This document shows positions 8,634 to 16,547 of a stretch of 64,000 bases of DNA, piece by piece. Source of the DNA: Methylobacterium oryzae (GTDB taxonomy: Bacteria; Pseudomonadota; Alphaproteobacteria; Rhizobiales; Beijerinckiaceae); the NCBI RefSeq assembly GCF_021398735.1, contig NZ_CP090349.1, positions 1,928,501-1,992,500 on the forward strand. Reading direction: 5' to 3'. The notes beneath the pieces are model-generated. The model was not told where the DNA came from, did no database searches, and saw only the letters and a program-made list of their open reading frames with translations. How positions within the stretch are numbered: position 1 is the stretch's first letter; each line of letters begins with the position of its first letter. Made by a program: the position numbers and the translations under genes.

Positions 8634-9684
8634 ATTCGCCGCCGCGGCCGACCGGACCGCCTGCCGGATGGCGATCCGGGCCGGTTCGAAGAGCTTCTTC
8701 GCGGCCGGCCAGCTGCTGCCGGCCGACATGCGCGAGGCGGCTTACGGCCTCTACGCCTTCTGCCGGCTGTCCGACGATCTCGTCGACGATGCGGCGAGCC
8801 CGGCCGACCGGCGCGGCGCCGTGGCGCGTCTCGAGGCCCGGATCGGTCAGGCCTATGCGGGCCGTCCCGCCGACGCCCCGGCGGACCGCGCCTTCGCGGA
8901 GATCGTCGCGGCCCACGCGATTCCGGAAGCGCTGCCGCGCGCGCTGATCGAGGGCTTCGCCTGGGACGCCGAGGGCCGGCGCTACGCCGATCTCGGGGCG
9001 CTCCACGCCTACGCTGCCCGGGTCGCGGGCTCGGTCGGGGCGATGATGTCCCTGATCATGGGGACCCGCTGTCCCGACGCGCTGGCCCGCGCCTGCGATC
9101 TCGGCGCCGCGATGCAGCTCACCAACATCGCGCGCGACGTCGGCGAGGACGCGCGGATGGGCCGCCTCTACCTGCCACTGGACTGGATGCGGGAGGCGGG
9201 GCTCGATCCGGACGCGTTCCTCGCCGATCCGCGGCCGAGCCCGGCCCTGGCCGGCGTGGTGGCCCGCCTCCTCGCCGAGGCGGACAGCCTCTACGCGCGC
9301 GCCGAGGCGGGCATCGCGGTGCTGCCACGCGGCTGCCGGCCCTCGATCCGGGCGGCGGGGCTGATCTACGCCGAGATCGGCCGGGTCGTCGCGGCGCAGG
9401 GCTACGATTCGGTCCGCCACCGCGCCCGGGTCACGACGGCGCGGAAGCTCGCCCTGATCGTCCGCGCGATCCGAACGCCCGCGGACGCGGCCGGCCTCGG
9501 CGCGGCCCCGCTTCCCGAGACGGCGTTCCTGATCGAGGCCGTGGCGGCCGAGCCGGTCCTGCCGATGCGCGCGCGCCCGGCGCTGCGGCCCTGGTGGGAC
9601 GTCGGCGGCCGGGTCGTGCACGTCCTCGACCTGATCGAGCGGATGCGCGAGCGCGAGGCGTTCGGCCGCTCCGCACCGTCCTGA
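8614..9684 (+). CDS. crtB: Phytoene synthase CrtB
   Basis: CrtB condenses two geranylgeranyl diphosphates to phytoene, the first committed carotenoid step. It has 356 residues. Two aspartate-rich motifs bind Mg-diphosphate: CRLSDDLVDD (about residues 50-59) and NIARDVGEDARMGRLYLP (about 170-187). Both match trans-isoprenyl squalene/phytoene synthases. It overlaps crtI by 20 bases, which suggests translational coupling and shared control from the PpsR site at 7101-7118. The substrate is supplied by CrtE, encoded about 24 kb away at 34063-34932. Confidence 0.93.
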   Translation: MPALPPEFAAAADRTACRMAIRAGSKSFFAAGQLLPADMREAAYGLYAFCRLSDDLVDDAASPADRRGAVARLEARIGQAYAGRPADAPADRAFAEIVAAHAIPEALPRALIEGFAWDAEGRRYADLGALHAYAARVAGSVGAMMSLIMGTRCPDALARACDLGAAMQLTNIARDVGEDARMGRLYLPLDWMREAGLDPDAFLADPRPSPALAGVVARLLAEADSLYARAEAGIAVLPRGCRPSIRAAGLIYAEIGRVVAAQGYDSVRHRARVTTARKLALIVRAIRTPADAAGLGAAPLPETAFLIEAVAAEPVLPMRARPALRPWWDVGGRVVHVLDLIERMREREAFGRSAPS

Positions 9685-9706
9685 TCGACGCGGCGGAGGC
9701 TCATCG

Positions 9707-9835
9707 GTGCGCGACGGGCTGTTCGCCGCCCTCGATATCGGACTCGTCTTCGCCCTGGCGCTGGGTGTCGGGGTCTGGCAGCTCATCGCGGTCCGCCGCA
9801 GCATCCGCCGCGACCGGGACGGCAAGGCGGATTGA
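9707..9835 (+). CDS. Small membrane protein of 42 residues downstream of crtB
   Basis: A GTG start at 9707 is preceded by GGAGG at 9694-9698. The product has one hydrophobic span (GLVFALALGVGVWQLIAV), then an Arg/Lys-rich tail, RRSIRRDRDG. By the positive-inside rule the tail should be cytoplasmic. It starts 22 bases after crtB stops on the same strand, so it is probably the third gene of the crtIB unit. I do not recognise a family. A chance open frame is possible, but the ribosome-binding site, single span and charge pattern favour a real gene. Confidence 0.5.
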   Translation: MRDGLFAALDIGLVFALALGVGVWQLIAVRRSIRRDRDGKAD

Positions 9836-9885
9836 GGCCACGGTTACCGACGGCGGCCTCCGGGCCGTGACGGCGCGGTGAGCCA

Positions 9886-10797
9886 CTACCCCGCGATCCG
9901 GCCGCCCTCATCCGTCGCGGTCACGCGGTCGGCGGATTCGGCGAGCGCGACGTCGCCCTCCAGCAGGCACCCGACCGGGCGGCCGTCCACGAAGCCGAGC
10001 CGCACCCGGATCTCGGACAGGCGGCCCATAGCCCGACCCTGCAGGATCCGGATCGGACGGTCGTCCGGCTCGATGAGGCCGTCCTGCAACAGCCCGAAGG
10101 CCAGGGCTGCGGCCGCGATGCCCGTGGCGGCGTCCTCGGGATAGCCGGAGGCGCGGGGAAACTGCCGCGCCTCGAACAGCCGGGCCGGGCCGTCGAGCAC
10201 GGCGTAGGGGTAGAGCCCGGTCGACCCGATCCGCGTGCAGGCAGCCTCGACGGCATCGCTTGCGGGCGCGAGGGCGTTCAGCGCCGCCGAGTCGCGCATC
10301 GGCACGAGCGTCTTGATCCGGGACGTCACAGCGTTGTGGACCGGCCGCGCAGCGAGGGCGTCGCGCCCGATTCCGAGCGCCGCTTGAGCTGCGGCGCTCT
10401 GCTCGTCCGTCAGGGGCCGCACGCGGCCGACCGACTGCGTGATCGCGACGCTCCAAGCATCCGCGCCGCGCGGGCTGACGAACCCCGTTACGGAACCGCT
10501 GCCGGTGGCGATGCGGACCGACCCGTCCGGGAGGCGCCCCTCGCGGGCGAGCACCCACAGGACGCCGATCGTGGCGTGGGCGCACATCTCCATCTCGTGG
10601 TTCGGCACGAAGAAGCGGAGGTGCAGATCGTGGGCCGGGTCATCGGCCGGCAGCGCGAAGCCCGATTCGTGGCCGTACCGCCGGGCGACGCCCCGCATGG
10701 CCTCCGCGTCGAGGGCCCGCGCGTCGGAGACGACGGGACAGGGATTGCCGCCCGTGCCGGCGTGCGTGAAGACGTCGACCACAGTCACGCGGGGCAT
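9886..10797 (-). CDS. PhzF-family isomerase-like protein
   Basis: This 303-residue member of the PhzF/diaminopimelate-epimerase-fold family has VDVFT-x4-GNP near the start. GHESGFAL (about residues 42-49) carries the expected catalytic glutamate. MCAHATIG and the second-lobe SGYPEDAATG are the substrate-loop motifs of each half. Real PhzF isomerises dihydro-3-hydroxyanthranilate in phenazine synthesis. No other phenazine genes are here, so this is most likely one of the many uncharacterised homologues acting on another small molecule. It lies 10 bases downstream of hemC on the same strand and is probably co-transcribed with it. Confidence 0.82.
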   Translation of the reverse strand: MPRVTVVDVFTHAGTGGNPCPVVSDARALDAEAMRGVARRYGHESGFALPADDPAHDLHLRFFVPNHEMEMCAHATIGVLWVLAREGRLPDGSVRIATGSGSVTGFVSPRGADAWSVAITQSVGRVRPLTDEQSAAAQAALGIGRDALAARPVHNAVTSRIKTLVPMRDSAALNALAPASDAVEAACTRIGSTGLYPYAVLDGPARLFEARQFPRASGYPEDAATGIAAAALAFGLLQDGLIEPDDRPIRILQGRAMGRLSEIRVRLGFVDGRPVGCLLEGDVALAESADRVTATDEGGRIAG

Positions 10798-10807
10798 CGG
10801 CCGGCCC

Positions 10808-11731
10808 TCACTGGAGGTGGCGGGTATAGGTGTCGCCGGCCGCCGCCTTGAGGGCCGCGCCCGCCTCGCGGCCGATCCGCTCCGCCTCCGCGACGGGTCC
10901 CTGCCGGGACGCCGCCCAGTGGCGGCTGCCGTCGGGCAGGAACAGCAGCCCGTCGATCCGCAGAGTGTCCCCGTCGATCTGCGCCAGGGCGGCGATGGGC
11001 GTCCGGCAGGATCCGTCGAGTTCCGCGAGCAGCGCCCGCTCGGCCGAGACCGCGATGGTGGTCCGCGCGCAGGCGATGGGCGCCAGGAGGTCGCGGATCG
11101 CCGCGTCGTCCGAGCGGCACTCGATGCCCAGGGCGCCCTGCGCCACGGCCGGCAGCATCTCCTCGACCGACAGGACGCTGCGCGCCATGCTCTCCAGGCC
11201 GAGGCGCTCCAGGCCCGCGATGGCGAGGAGCGTCGCGTCGCACTCGCCGGCCTCGAGTTTGCGCATCCGGGTGTTGGCGTTGCCCCGCAGCGGGACCACT
11301 CGGAGATCGGGCCGTCGCATCAGCACCTGCGCGCCGCGGCGGAGCGACGAGGTCCCGACCCGGGCGCCGGCCGGCAGCCCCGCCAGTCCGTCGGCGTGCG
11401 GCGACAGGAACGCGTCCCGCGGGTCGTCGCGCGCGAGGATGCAGGCGATGGTGAGACCGTCGGGGAGCCAGGTCTCCACATCCTTCATCGAATGCACGGC
11501 GACGTCGACCTCGCCGGCGAACAGGGCCTGCTCGAGTTCCTTGGTGAACAGGCCCTTGCCGCCGATCTCGGACAGGGGCCGGTCCAGGATCTTGTCGGCC
11601 ACGGTGGTCACGACCACCAGCTCGGTCTCGAGGCCCGGATTGGCCGCCACGATCCGGTCGCGCACCATCCCGGTCTGCGCGAGCGCCATCGGAGAGCCGC
11701 GGGTGCCGATGCGCAGGGGGCGGTTCAACAT
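10808..11731 (-). CDS. hemC: Porphobilinogen deaminase (hydroxymethylbilane synthase) HemC
   Basis: HemC joins four porphobilinogen units into hydroxymethylbilane, feeding haem, bacteriochlorophyll and cobalamin. The product has 307 residues with IGTRGSPMALAQ near the start. GKGLFTKELE, AVHSMKDVE and GTSSLRR follow. GSCRTP carries the cysteine that binds the dipyrromethane cofactor. The ATG at 11731 gives MLNRPLRIGTRGS; an upstream in-frame extension to 11794 is not family-like. The phzF-like gene follows after 10 bases. On the other side the phosphoesterase gene is divergent across about 180 bp. No PpsR palindrome is evident in that spacer. Confidence 0.95.
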   Translation of the reverse strand: MLNRPLRIGTRGSPMALAQTGMVRDRIVAANPGLETELVVVTTVADKILDRPLSEIGGKGLFTKELEQALFAGEVDVAVHSMKDVETWLPDGLTIACILARDDPRDAFLSPHADGLAGLPAGARVGTSSLRRGAQVLMRRPDLRVVPLRGNANTRMRKLEAGECDATLLAIAGLERLGLESMARSVLSVEEMLPAVAQGALGIECRSDDAAIRDLLAPIACARTTIAVSAERALLAELDGSCRTPIAALAQIDGDTLRIDGLLFLPDGSRHWAASRQGPVAEAERIGREAGAALKAAAGDTYTRHLQ

Positions 11732-11914
11732 CTGTTCCGGATCGCTTCGCTGGACGAGACACTGCCTTATAGACCGAGCGCGGCGGCAGGCCACATTCCG
11801 TCAACCGGTTTCGGGCCAGGGTCTCGCGGCCGTGAAGGCGGCCCGCCCCGCTTTCGCCGGACTGCGCGCCTAGCGGGACCCCGGCGGGTTCTGGAGCCTA
11901 CAGGTCTTATCGCG

Positions 11915-12835
11915 ATGCTGATCATGCCGAGCCGCCGGCAGTTCCTGACCGGGCTCGGCGTGGGCGCCGGCCTCACCGCCGCGACGGGCGTCTACGCCTT
12001 CGACGTCGAGCCGCTGCACCGGCTCGTGGTCACGTCCTACGCGCCGTCCCTGCCGCGCTGGGATCCGGCGCTGCGCCTGCGGGTGGCGGTGCTGGCGGAT
12101 TTCCACATCTGCGAGCCGTACATGCCGTTCGACCGGGTGGCGGAGATCGTCGCGGCCACCAACGCCCTCGCGCCCGATCTGGTCCTGCTGCTCGGCGACT
12201 ACCCGGCCGGGCGCATCGCGTGGCGCAAGCTGCCGCTCGACCAGTTCGCCCGGATGATGACGGAGCTGAAGGCGCCCCTCGGCACGCACGCGATCCTCGG
12301 CAACCACGATTGGTGGGACGACCACGCCGTCCAGCGGGCCGGCCGCGGCGTTCCGGCGGTGCGGCGCCTGCTGGAGGCGCAGGGCATCCCGGTCCTGGAG
12401 AATCAGGCCGTGCGCCTCGTGAAGGACGGGCGGCCGTTCTGGCTGGCCGGGCTCGGCGACCAGCTGCCGTTCCTCAACGCGTGGAGCACGTTCAGCCTGG
12501 CCGACCTGCCGCGAACGCTGCGAGCGGTCACGGACTCGGCGCCCGTGATCCTGATGGCCCACGAACCCGACATCTTCGTCTCCGTGCCCGACCGCGTCTC
12601 GCTGACCCTCGCCGGCCACACCCATGGCGGCCAGGTCCGGCTGTTCGGCCACGCCCCCGCCATCCGGAAGGTGCGCGGCCACGATTACTCCTACGGCCAC
12701 ATCGTCCAGGACGGCCGCCACATGATCGTCTCGGGCGGTTTCGGGATGAGCCGGATCCCAGTGCGGATGGGCGTCCCTCCGGAGATCGTCCTCCTCGAGC
12801 TCGGCACGTCGGACGCGTCCGCGACCGCCAGCTGA
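11915..12835 (+). CDS. Tat-exported metallophosphoesterase
   Basis: This 306-residue calcineurin-type phosphoesterase has a twin-arginine signal (PSRRQFLTGLGVGAG, about residues 5-19). It is therefore exported folded, probably to the periplasm or outer face of the inner membrane. Metal-binding blocks are VLADFHI (Asp-x-His), LLLGDY, ILGNHDWW and LAGHTHGGQVRLF, in canonical order. It resembles the YkuE/YaeI type, which act on lipid-linked or phosphodiester substrates such as UDP-diacylglucosamine. The precise substrate here is unknown. An ATG at 11924 is an alternative start. It is divergent from hemC. Confidence 0.88.
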   Translation: MLIMPSRRQFLTGLGVGAGLTAATGVYAFDVEPLHRLVVTSYAPSLPRWDPALRLRVAVLADFHICEPYMPFDRVAEIVAATNALAPDLVLLLGDYPAGRIAWRKLPLDQFARMMTELKAPLGTHAILGNHDWWDDHAVQRAGRGVPAVRRLLEAQGIPVLENQAVRLVKDGRPFWLAGLGDQLPFLNAWSTFSLADLPRTLRAVTDSAPVILMAHEPDIFVSVPDRVSLTLAGHTHGGQVRLFGHAPAIRKVRGHDYSYGHIVQDGRHMIVSGGFGMSRIPVRMGVPPEIVLLELGTSDASATAS

Positions 12836-13026
12836 GCACGCGAGCGCGTCACGCGGACGCCGACGGTCGCCGCATCCGTGAAGTAGATCCGGGTCGCGCA
12901 CAATGGATGTGTCGCCTGCGCGCGCGATCTTGCAAGTCACAGCCGTCATTCGCAGGCATTGACGCGGGTTTGACACACCGAGATGTGCGTGAGAGCGTCC
13001 CGCGTCGATTCGATCTGGGGACGCTC

Positions 13027-13581
13027 ATGCCGATCCTGCTCGGCCTCATCGGGATCATCGTCGCGGGACTGTTCTGGATCTTGCGGACGCACGGAGCCGT
13101 CAAGGGCCTGCAGGAGGTCAACCGGGACACGAAGGGGCTTCAGCGCCGCGCCGTCTCGACCTTCCAGAACCTCGTGGGGACGCCGTTGCAGCGCGTCCGA
13201 GACCCGCGCCTGGCGGCGGTGATCCTGATGATTCAGCTGGTCCGGACCGGCAGCCCCCTCACCGCCAGCGAGAAGACGCGGATCCTCGAATACATGGAGC
13301 GTCCGCTCGAGGTGGATCGGATCTCGGCCACCTTCGAGCGGGCCTGGGGCTACACGCAGGCGCGTCTCCCGTTCTCGCAGGTCGCCGACGCCCTGGCGCC
13401 GCTTCTGCGCGACGCGCTGACGGTGGCCGAGCGGGGCGAGCTGATCGCGATGCTGACCCAGGTGGCCAGCGCGCATTCCCCGCCCAGCGAGTTGCAGCGG
13501 GAGGGCATCGCCCGCCTCAAGCGGCGCCTGCTCGTCGGCGAGGGACCCGTCCTGGTCAGGGGACGAGGCGAATCCGCCTGA
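13027..13581 (+). CDS. Membrane-anchored protein with TerB-like helical domain
   Basis: The protein has 184 residues: one N-terminal transmembrane segment (about residues 2-18, LLGLIGIIVAGLFWILR), then a helical cytoplasmic domain of about 110 residues. The domain (from DPRLAAVILMIQLVRTG to about residue 170) resembles TerB-type domains: a first helix pair, then LTASEKTRI and a C-terminal ERGELIAMLTQVA. TerB-like modules occur in membrane stress systems. No tellurite or ter genes are nearby, so no function is proposed. I chose the ATG at 13027 because the hydrophobic segment starts there. The frame is open upstream but shows no signal. Confidence 0.6.
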   Translation: MPILLGLIGIIVAGLFWILRTHGAVKGLQEVNRDTKGLQRRAVSTFQNLVGTPLQRVRDPRLAAVILMIQLVRTGSPLTASEKTRILEYMERPLEVDRISATFERAWGYTQARLPFSQVADALAPLLRDALTVAERGELIAMLTQVASAHSPPSELQREGIARLKRRLLVGEGPVLVRGRGESA

Positions 13582-13658
13582 TCCGCATCGGGGTGGGGCA
13601 AGGCGCGCCGGAACGCCGCGCCGCTCGCCTTTCCGGACCGCTGCGCTACCTCGCGGGC

Positions 13659-14120
13659 ATGCGCGCGCTTCTGCCTCTCCTCGTCTTCACCGCCCTTTCG
13701 GCCGGCGCCGGCCCCGTCCGGGCACAGTCCTGCGACGCGCTCGTCGACAAGGTCACGGCCGAGACGGCGGCCAAGACGGCCGAGCGCCGGAGCGACTACG
13801 CGAGCTTCACGGCCGGTCCGGACATGACCCTGACGCTGGCCTGCGGCGGGCCAGACTTGTCCTCTGTGGGCGCGCAGTTTCGCGGGGCGAACCCGCCCGA
13901 CCGCTACTACGACCTGTTCGGGCAGGCCGGGCACGCGGTGACCGGCATCGATGCCGCCGTGATCACCGAGGCCGCGCACCGGGCCCAGGCGACGGCCACG
14001 AAGCTCAGGCACAGCAACGTCGATCTCGGCGGGGCCCGGGTCACCTGCTCGGCGATGGTGTCGCCCGACAAGGGCCCGCTGACGCTGTGCGCGGTGATCG
14101 AGAACAGCAACCGCAGCTGA
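13659..14120 (+). CDS. Secreted protein of unknown function
   Basis: The product has 153 residues. The signal peptide MRALLPLLVFTALSAGAG is followed by a likely cleavage after VRA (about residue 23). The mature part has four cysteines, in SCDAL, LACGG, VTCSAM and LTLCAV, which could form two disulphides in the periplasm. I do not recognise a family. An in-frame ATG at 13593 would add 22 Arg-rich residues before the signal and is less likely. It converges with pccB; a perfect 8-bp hairpin lies in the 38-base gap. Confidence 0.6.
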   Translation: MRALLPLLVFTALSAGAGPVRAQSCDALVDKVTAETAAKTAERRSDYASFTAGPDMTLTLACGGPDLSSVGAQFRGANPPDRYYDLFGQAGHAVTGIDAAVITEAAHRAQATATKLRHSNVDLGGARVTCSAMVSPDKGPLTLCAVIENSNRS

Positions 14121-14122
14121 GA

Positions 14123-14144
14123 CCGGCGGCGGCGCGGCCGCCGG
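14123..14144. terminator. Hairpin between convergent genes
   Basis: CCGGCGGC (14123-14130) pairs perfectly with GCCGCCGG (14137-14144) across a 6-base loop. It sits between two facing stop codons. There is no T-run on either side, so intrinsic termination is uncertain. Confidence 0.45.
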
Positions 14145-14158
14145 CCCGTGCGCCCGCC

Positions 14159-15691
14159 TCAGAGCGGGATGTTGTCGTGCTTCTTCCAGGGCTGCTCCAT
14201 CTTCTTGGTGCGGAGCATCCCGAGGGCCTTGGCGATCCGGCGGCGGGTCGAGTGCGGCATGATCACCTCGTCGATGTAGCCGCGCTCGGCCGCCACGAAG
14301 GGCGAGAGGAACCGGTCCTCGTACTCGCCGGTGCGCGCCGCGATCTTCTCCGGGTCGCCGATCTCACTGCGGAAGATGATCTCGACCGCGCCCTTCGCGC
14401 CCATCACGGCGATCTGCGCCGTCGGCCACGCGTAGTTCACGTCCGCGCCGACGTGCTTCGACGCCATGACGTCGTAGGCGCCGCCGAAGGCCTTGCGGGT
14501 GATGATCGTGACCAGCGGCACCGTCGCCTGTGAGTAGGCGAAGAGCAGCTTGGCGCCGTGCTTGATCAGGCCGCCGTATTCCTGCGCCGTGCCCGGCAGG
14601 AAGCCCGGCACGTCCACGAAGGTGACGATCGGGATGCCGAAGGCGTCGCAGTAGCGCACGAAGCGCGCGGCCTTCCGCGAGGCGTCCGAATCGAGCACGC
14701 CCGCGAGCACCAGCGGCTGGTTGGCCACGAAACCGACGGTCCGGCCCTCGATCCGGCCGAACCCGGTGATGATGTTGCGCGCGTAGGCGGACTGGATCTC
14801 GAAGAAGTCGCCCTCGTCCACCACGCGGCGGATCAGCTCGCCCATGTCGTAGGGCTTGTTCGGGTTGTCGGGGATCAGCGTGTCGAGGGACGCGTCGATC
14901 CGGTTGACGTCGTCGAAGCTCTCCAGCTCCGGCACGCCGTCGATGTTGTTCGCCGGGAGGAAGTCGAGGAGGCGGCGGATCTGGAGGATCGCCTCGACGT
15001 CGTTCTCGAAGGACCCGTCGGCGATCGACGACTTGGTCGTGTGGACCTTGGCGCCCCCGAGTTCCTCGGCGGTCACGACCTCGTTGGTGACGGTCTTCAC
15101 CACGTCGGGGCCGGTCACGAACATGTAGCTCGTGTCGCGAACCATGAAGATGAAGTCGGTCATGGCCGGCGAGTAGACGTCGCCGCCCGCGCAGGGACCC
15201 ATGATCACCGAGATCTGCGGGATGACGCCCGAGGCCATGACGTTGCGGCGGAACACCTCGCCGTAGCCGCCGAGCGCCGCGACGCCCTCCTGGATGCGCG
15301 CGCCGCCGGCGTCGAAGATACCGATGATCGGGGCGCGCATCTTCAGCGCCATGTCCTGAACCTTCACGATCTTCTGGGCATGCGCCTCGGACAGCGAGCC
15401 GCCGAAAACCGTGAAGTCCTTCGAGAAGAGGAAGACCGTGCGGCCGTTGATCGTGCCCCAGCCGGTCACGACGCCGTCGCCGGGGATCTTCTGCTTCTCC
15501 ATGCCGAAATCGGTGGAGCGGTGCTGCACGAACATGTCGAACTCCTCGAACGACCCGTGGTCGAGGAGGAGTTCGATGCGCTCGCGCGCCGTGAGCTTGC
15601 CGCGCTTGTGCTGGGCCTCGACGCGCTTCTCACCGCCGCCGAGCCGGGCCTGCGCCCGCCGCTCTTCGAGCTTGTCGAGGATGTCCTTCAT
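14159..15691 (-). CDS. pccB: Propionyl-CoA carboxylase beta subunit
   Basis: This is the carboxyltransferase subunit that moves CO2 from biotin to propionyl-CoA, making methylmalonyl-CoA. In methylotrophs that step belongs to the ethylmalonyl-CoA/glyoxylate regeneration route (established for the genus, inferred here). The product has 510 residues, the family length. Landmarks are [11 protein letters not shown] near the start and [37 protein letters not shown] and the C-terminal KHDNIPL also match. The ATG at 15691 gives [12 protein letters not shown]; an upstream frame to 15748 is unlike the family. The alpha (biotin) subunit is not in the window. Confidence 0.92.
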   Translation of the reverse strand: MKDILDKLEERRAQARLGGGEKRVEAQHKRGKLTARERIELLLDHGSFEEFDMFVQHRSTDFGMEKQKIPGDGVVTGWGTINGRTVFLFSKDFTVFGGSLSEAHAQKIVKVQDMALKMRAPIIGIFDAGGARIQEGVAALGGYGEVFRRNVMASGVIPQISVIMGPCAGGDVYSPAMTDFIFMVRDTSYMFVTGPDVVKTVTNEVVTAEELGGAKVHTTKSSIADGSFENDVEAILQIRRLLDFLPANNIDGVPELESFDDVNRIDASLDTLIPDNPNKPYDMGELIRRVVDEGDFFEIQSAYARNIITGFGRIEGRTVGFVANQPLVLAGVLDSDASRKAARFVRYCDAFGIPIVTFVDVPGFLPGTAQEYGGLIKHGAKLLFAYSQATVPLVTIITRKAFGGAYDVMASKHVGADVNYAWPTAQIAVMGAKGAVEIIFRSEIGDPEKIAARTGEYEDRFLSPFVAAERGYIDEVIMPHSTRRRIAKALGMLRTKKMEQPWKKHDNIPL

Positions 15692-15847
15692 GGCTGTTCC
15701 CGCCCTTCCCCTGCCTGTGACCTGCGACCCGGATCGGGCCGGGTCCAAGCTTATGCGTTCACCGATCGAGCGCCCTTAGCACGCGCTTTTCGGGTGGCAA
15801 ACCGACGCGGGGAGCCGCGGGATCAGACCTTCGGGGGATAGGGATGA

Positions 15848-15922
15848 TGGTGGACGGTGCAGGGATCGAACCTGCGACCTTTCCCGTGTGAAGGGAACGC
15901 ACTACCGCTGTGCTAACCGTCC
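15848..15922 (-). tRNA. tRNA-Val (anticodon CAC)
   Basis: The minus strand folds as a complete 75-base tRNA with encoded CCA. The acceptor GGACGGT pairs with ACCGTCC. The D stem is GCAC/GTGC. The anticodon stem TTCCC/GGGAA closes the loop TTCACAC, giving anticodon CAC (reads GUG). The T arm is GCAGG-TTCGATC-CCTGC. Downstream, towards pccB, a 7-bp hairpin (GACCCGG/CCGGGTC, 15726-15745) could end the transcript. Confidence 0.97.
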
Positions 15923-16180
15923 GTACCGGCGTGCTGCCTGAGCGCACGCCATCGCCGCTCGCCCGTGGGGGCGCCGCGACCCGGTGGCGGGCCTTCTAGA
16001 GCGCGGCGGGCCGCGACGTCAAGCGCGGCCGGCGATGTTGGCTGACAGCCGGACGAGCGTTCGAGCAGGCGTCCAGATACGCACCGCACTCGGCGGAGCG
16101 CCGCCGTCGCCGGCCCGGGGCACGCCGACGTGCGCGTGCGTGAGGTTGACAAGGGCGCCGGCCGGGTGCGCTGTGCGGGC

Positions 16181-16522
16181 ATGCACGATGGGCCAGCGGG
16201 CGCGAAGCCCGGCAGCGACGTGACGGTGGAGGGCGCGGCGAGGCCAGGACGGCCGCGCGTCGCGATCACGTACTGCACCCAATGCAACTGGCTGCTGCGC
16301 TCCGCCTGGATGGCGCAGGAACTCCTCTCGACGTTTCGCGATGATCTGGGCGAGGTCGCCCTCGTCCCGGCCACGGGGGGCGCTTTCAACATCCAACTGG
16401 ACGGGGTGCTCCTGTGGGAACGGGTGCGCGACGGCGGTTTCCCGGACGTGAAGGCGCTGAAGCAGCGCGTGCGCGACCACCTCGACCCGACACGCGATCT
16501 CGGTCATATCGACCGGTCATGA
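16181..16522 (+). CDS. SelT/SelW/SelH-family (Rdx) thioredoxin-like protein
   Basis: The product has 113 residues with VAITYCTQCNWLLRSAWMAQ. This is the beta1 strand, C-x-x-C and helix of Rdx-family proteins, the bacterial Cys forms of selenoproteins W, T and H. GGAFNIQLDG and LWERVRDGGFPD are the other conserved parts, the latter ending in a typical F-P-[DE]. A thiol-redox role is expected from the family, but the physiological partner is unknown. The C-x-x-C is intact and no selenocysteine is needed. ATG 16181 is the best start; GTG 16220 and ATG 16130 are alternatives. The HWE kinase follows after 25 bases. Confidence 0.8.
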   Translation: MHDGPAGAKPGSDVTVEGAARPGRPRVAITYCTQCNWLLRSAWMAQELLSTFRDDLGEVALVPATGGAFNIQLDGVLLWERVRDGGFPDVKALKQRVRDHLDPTRDLGHIDRS

Positions 16523-16547
16523 GGCGAGGGAACGGCGACGAGCCCGC

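Noticed and set aside
14558..15841. 427-residue frame antisense to pccB
   Set aside because: His/Asp/Arg-rich shadow composition with no motif. pccB is intact on the other strand.
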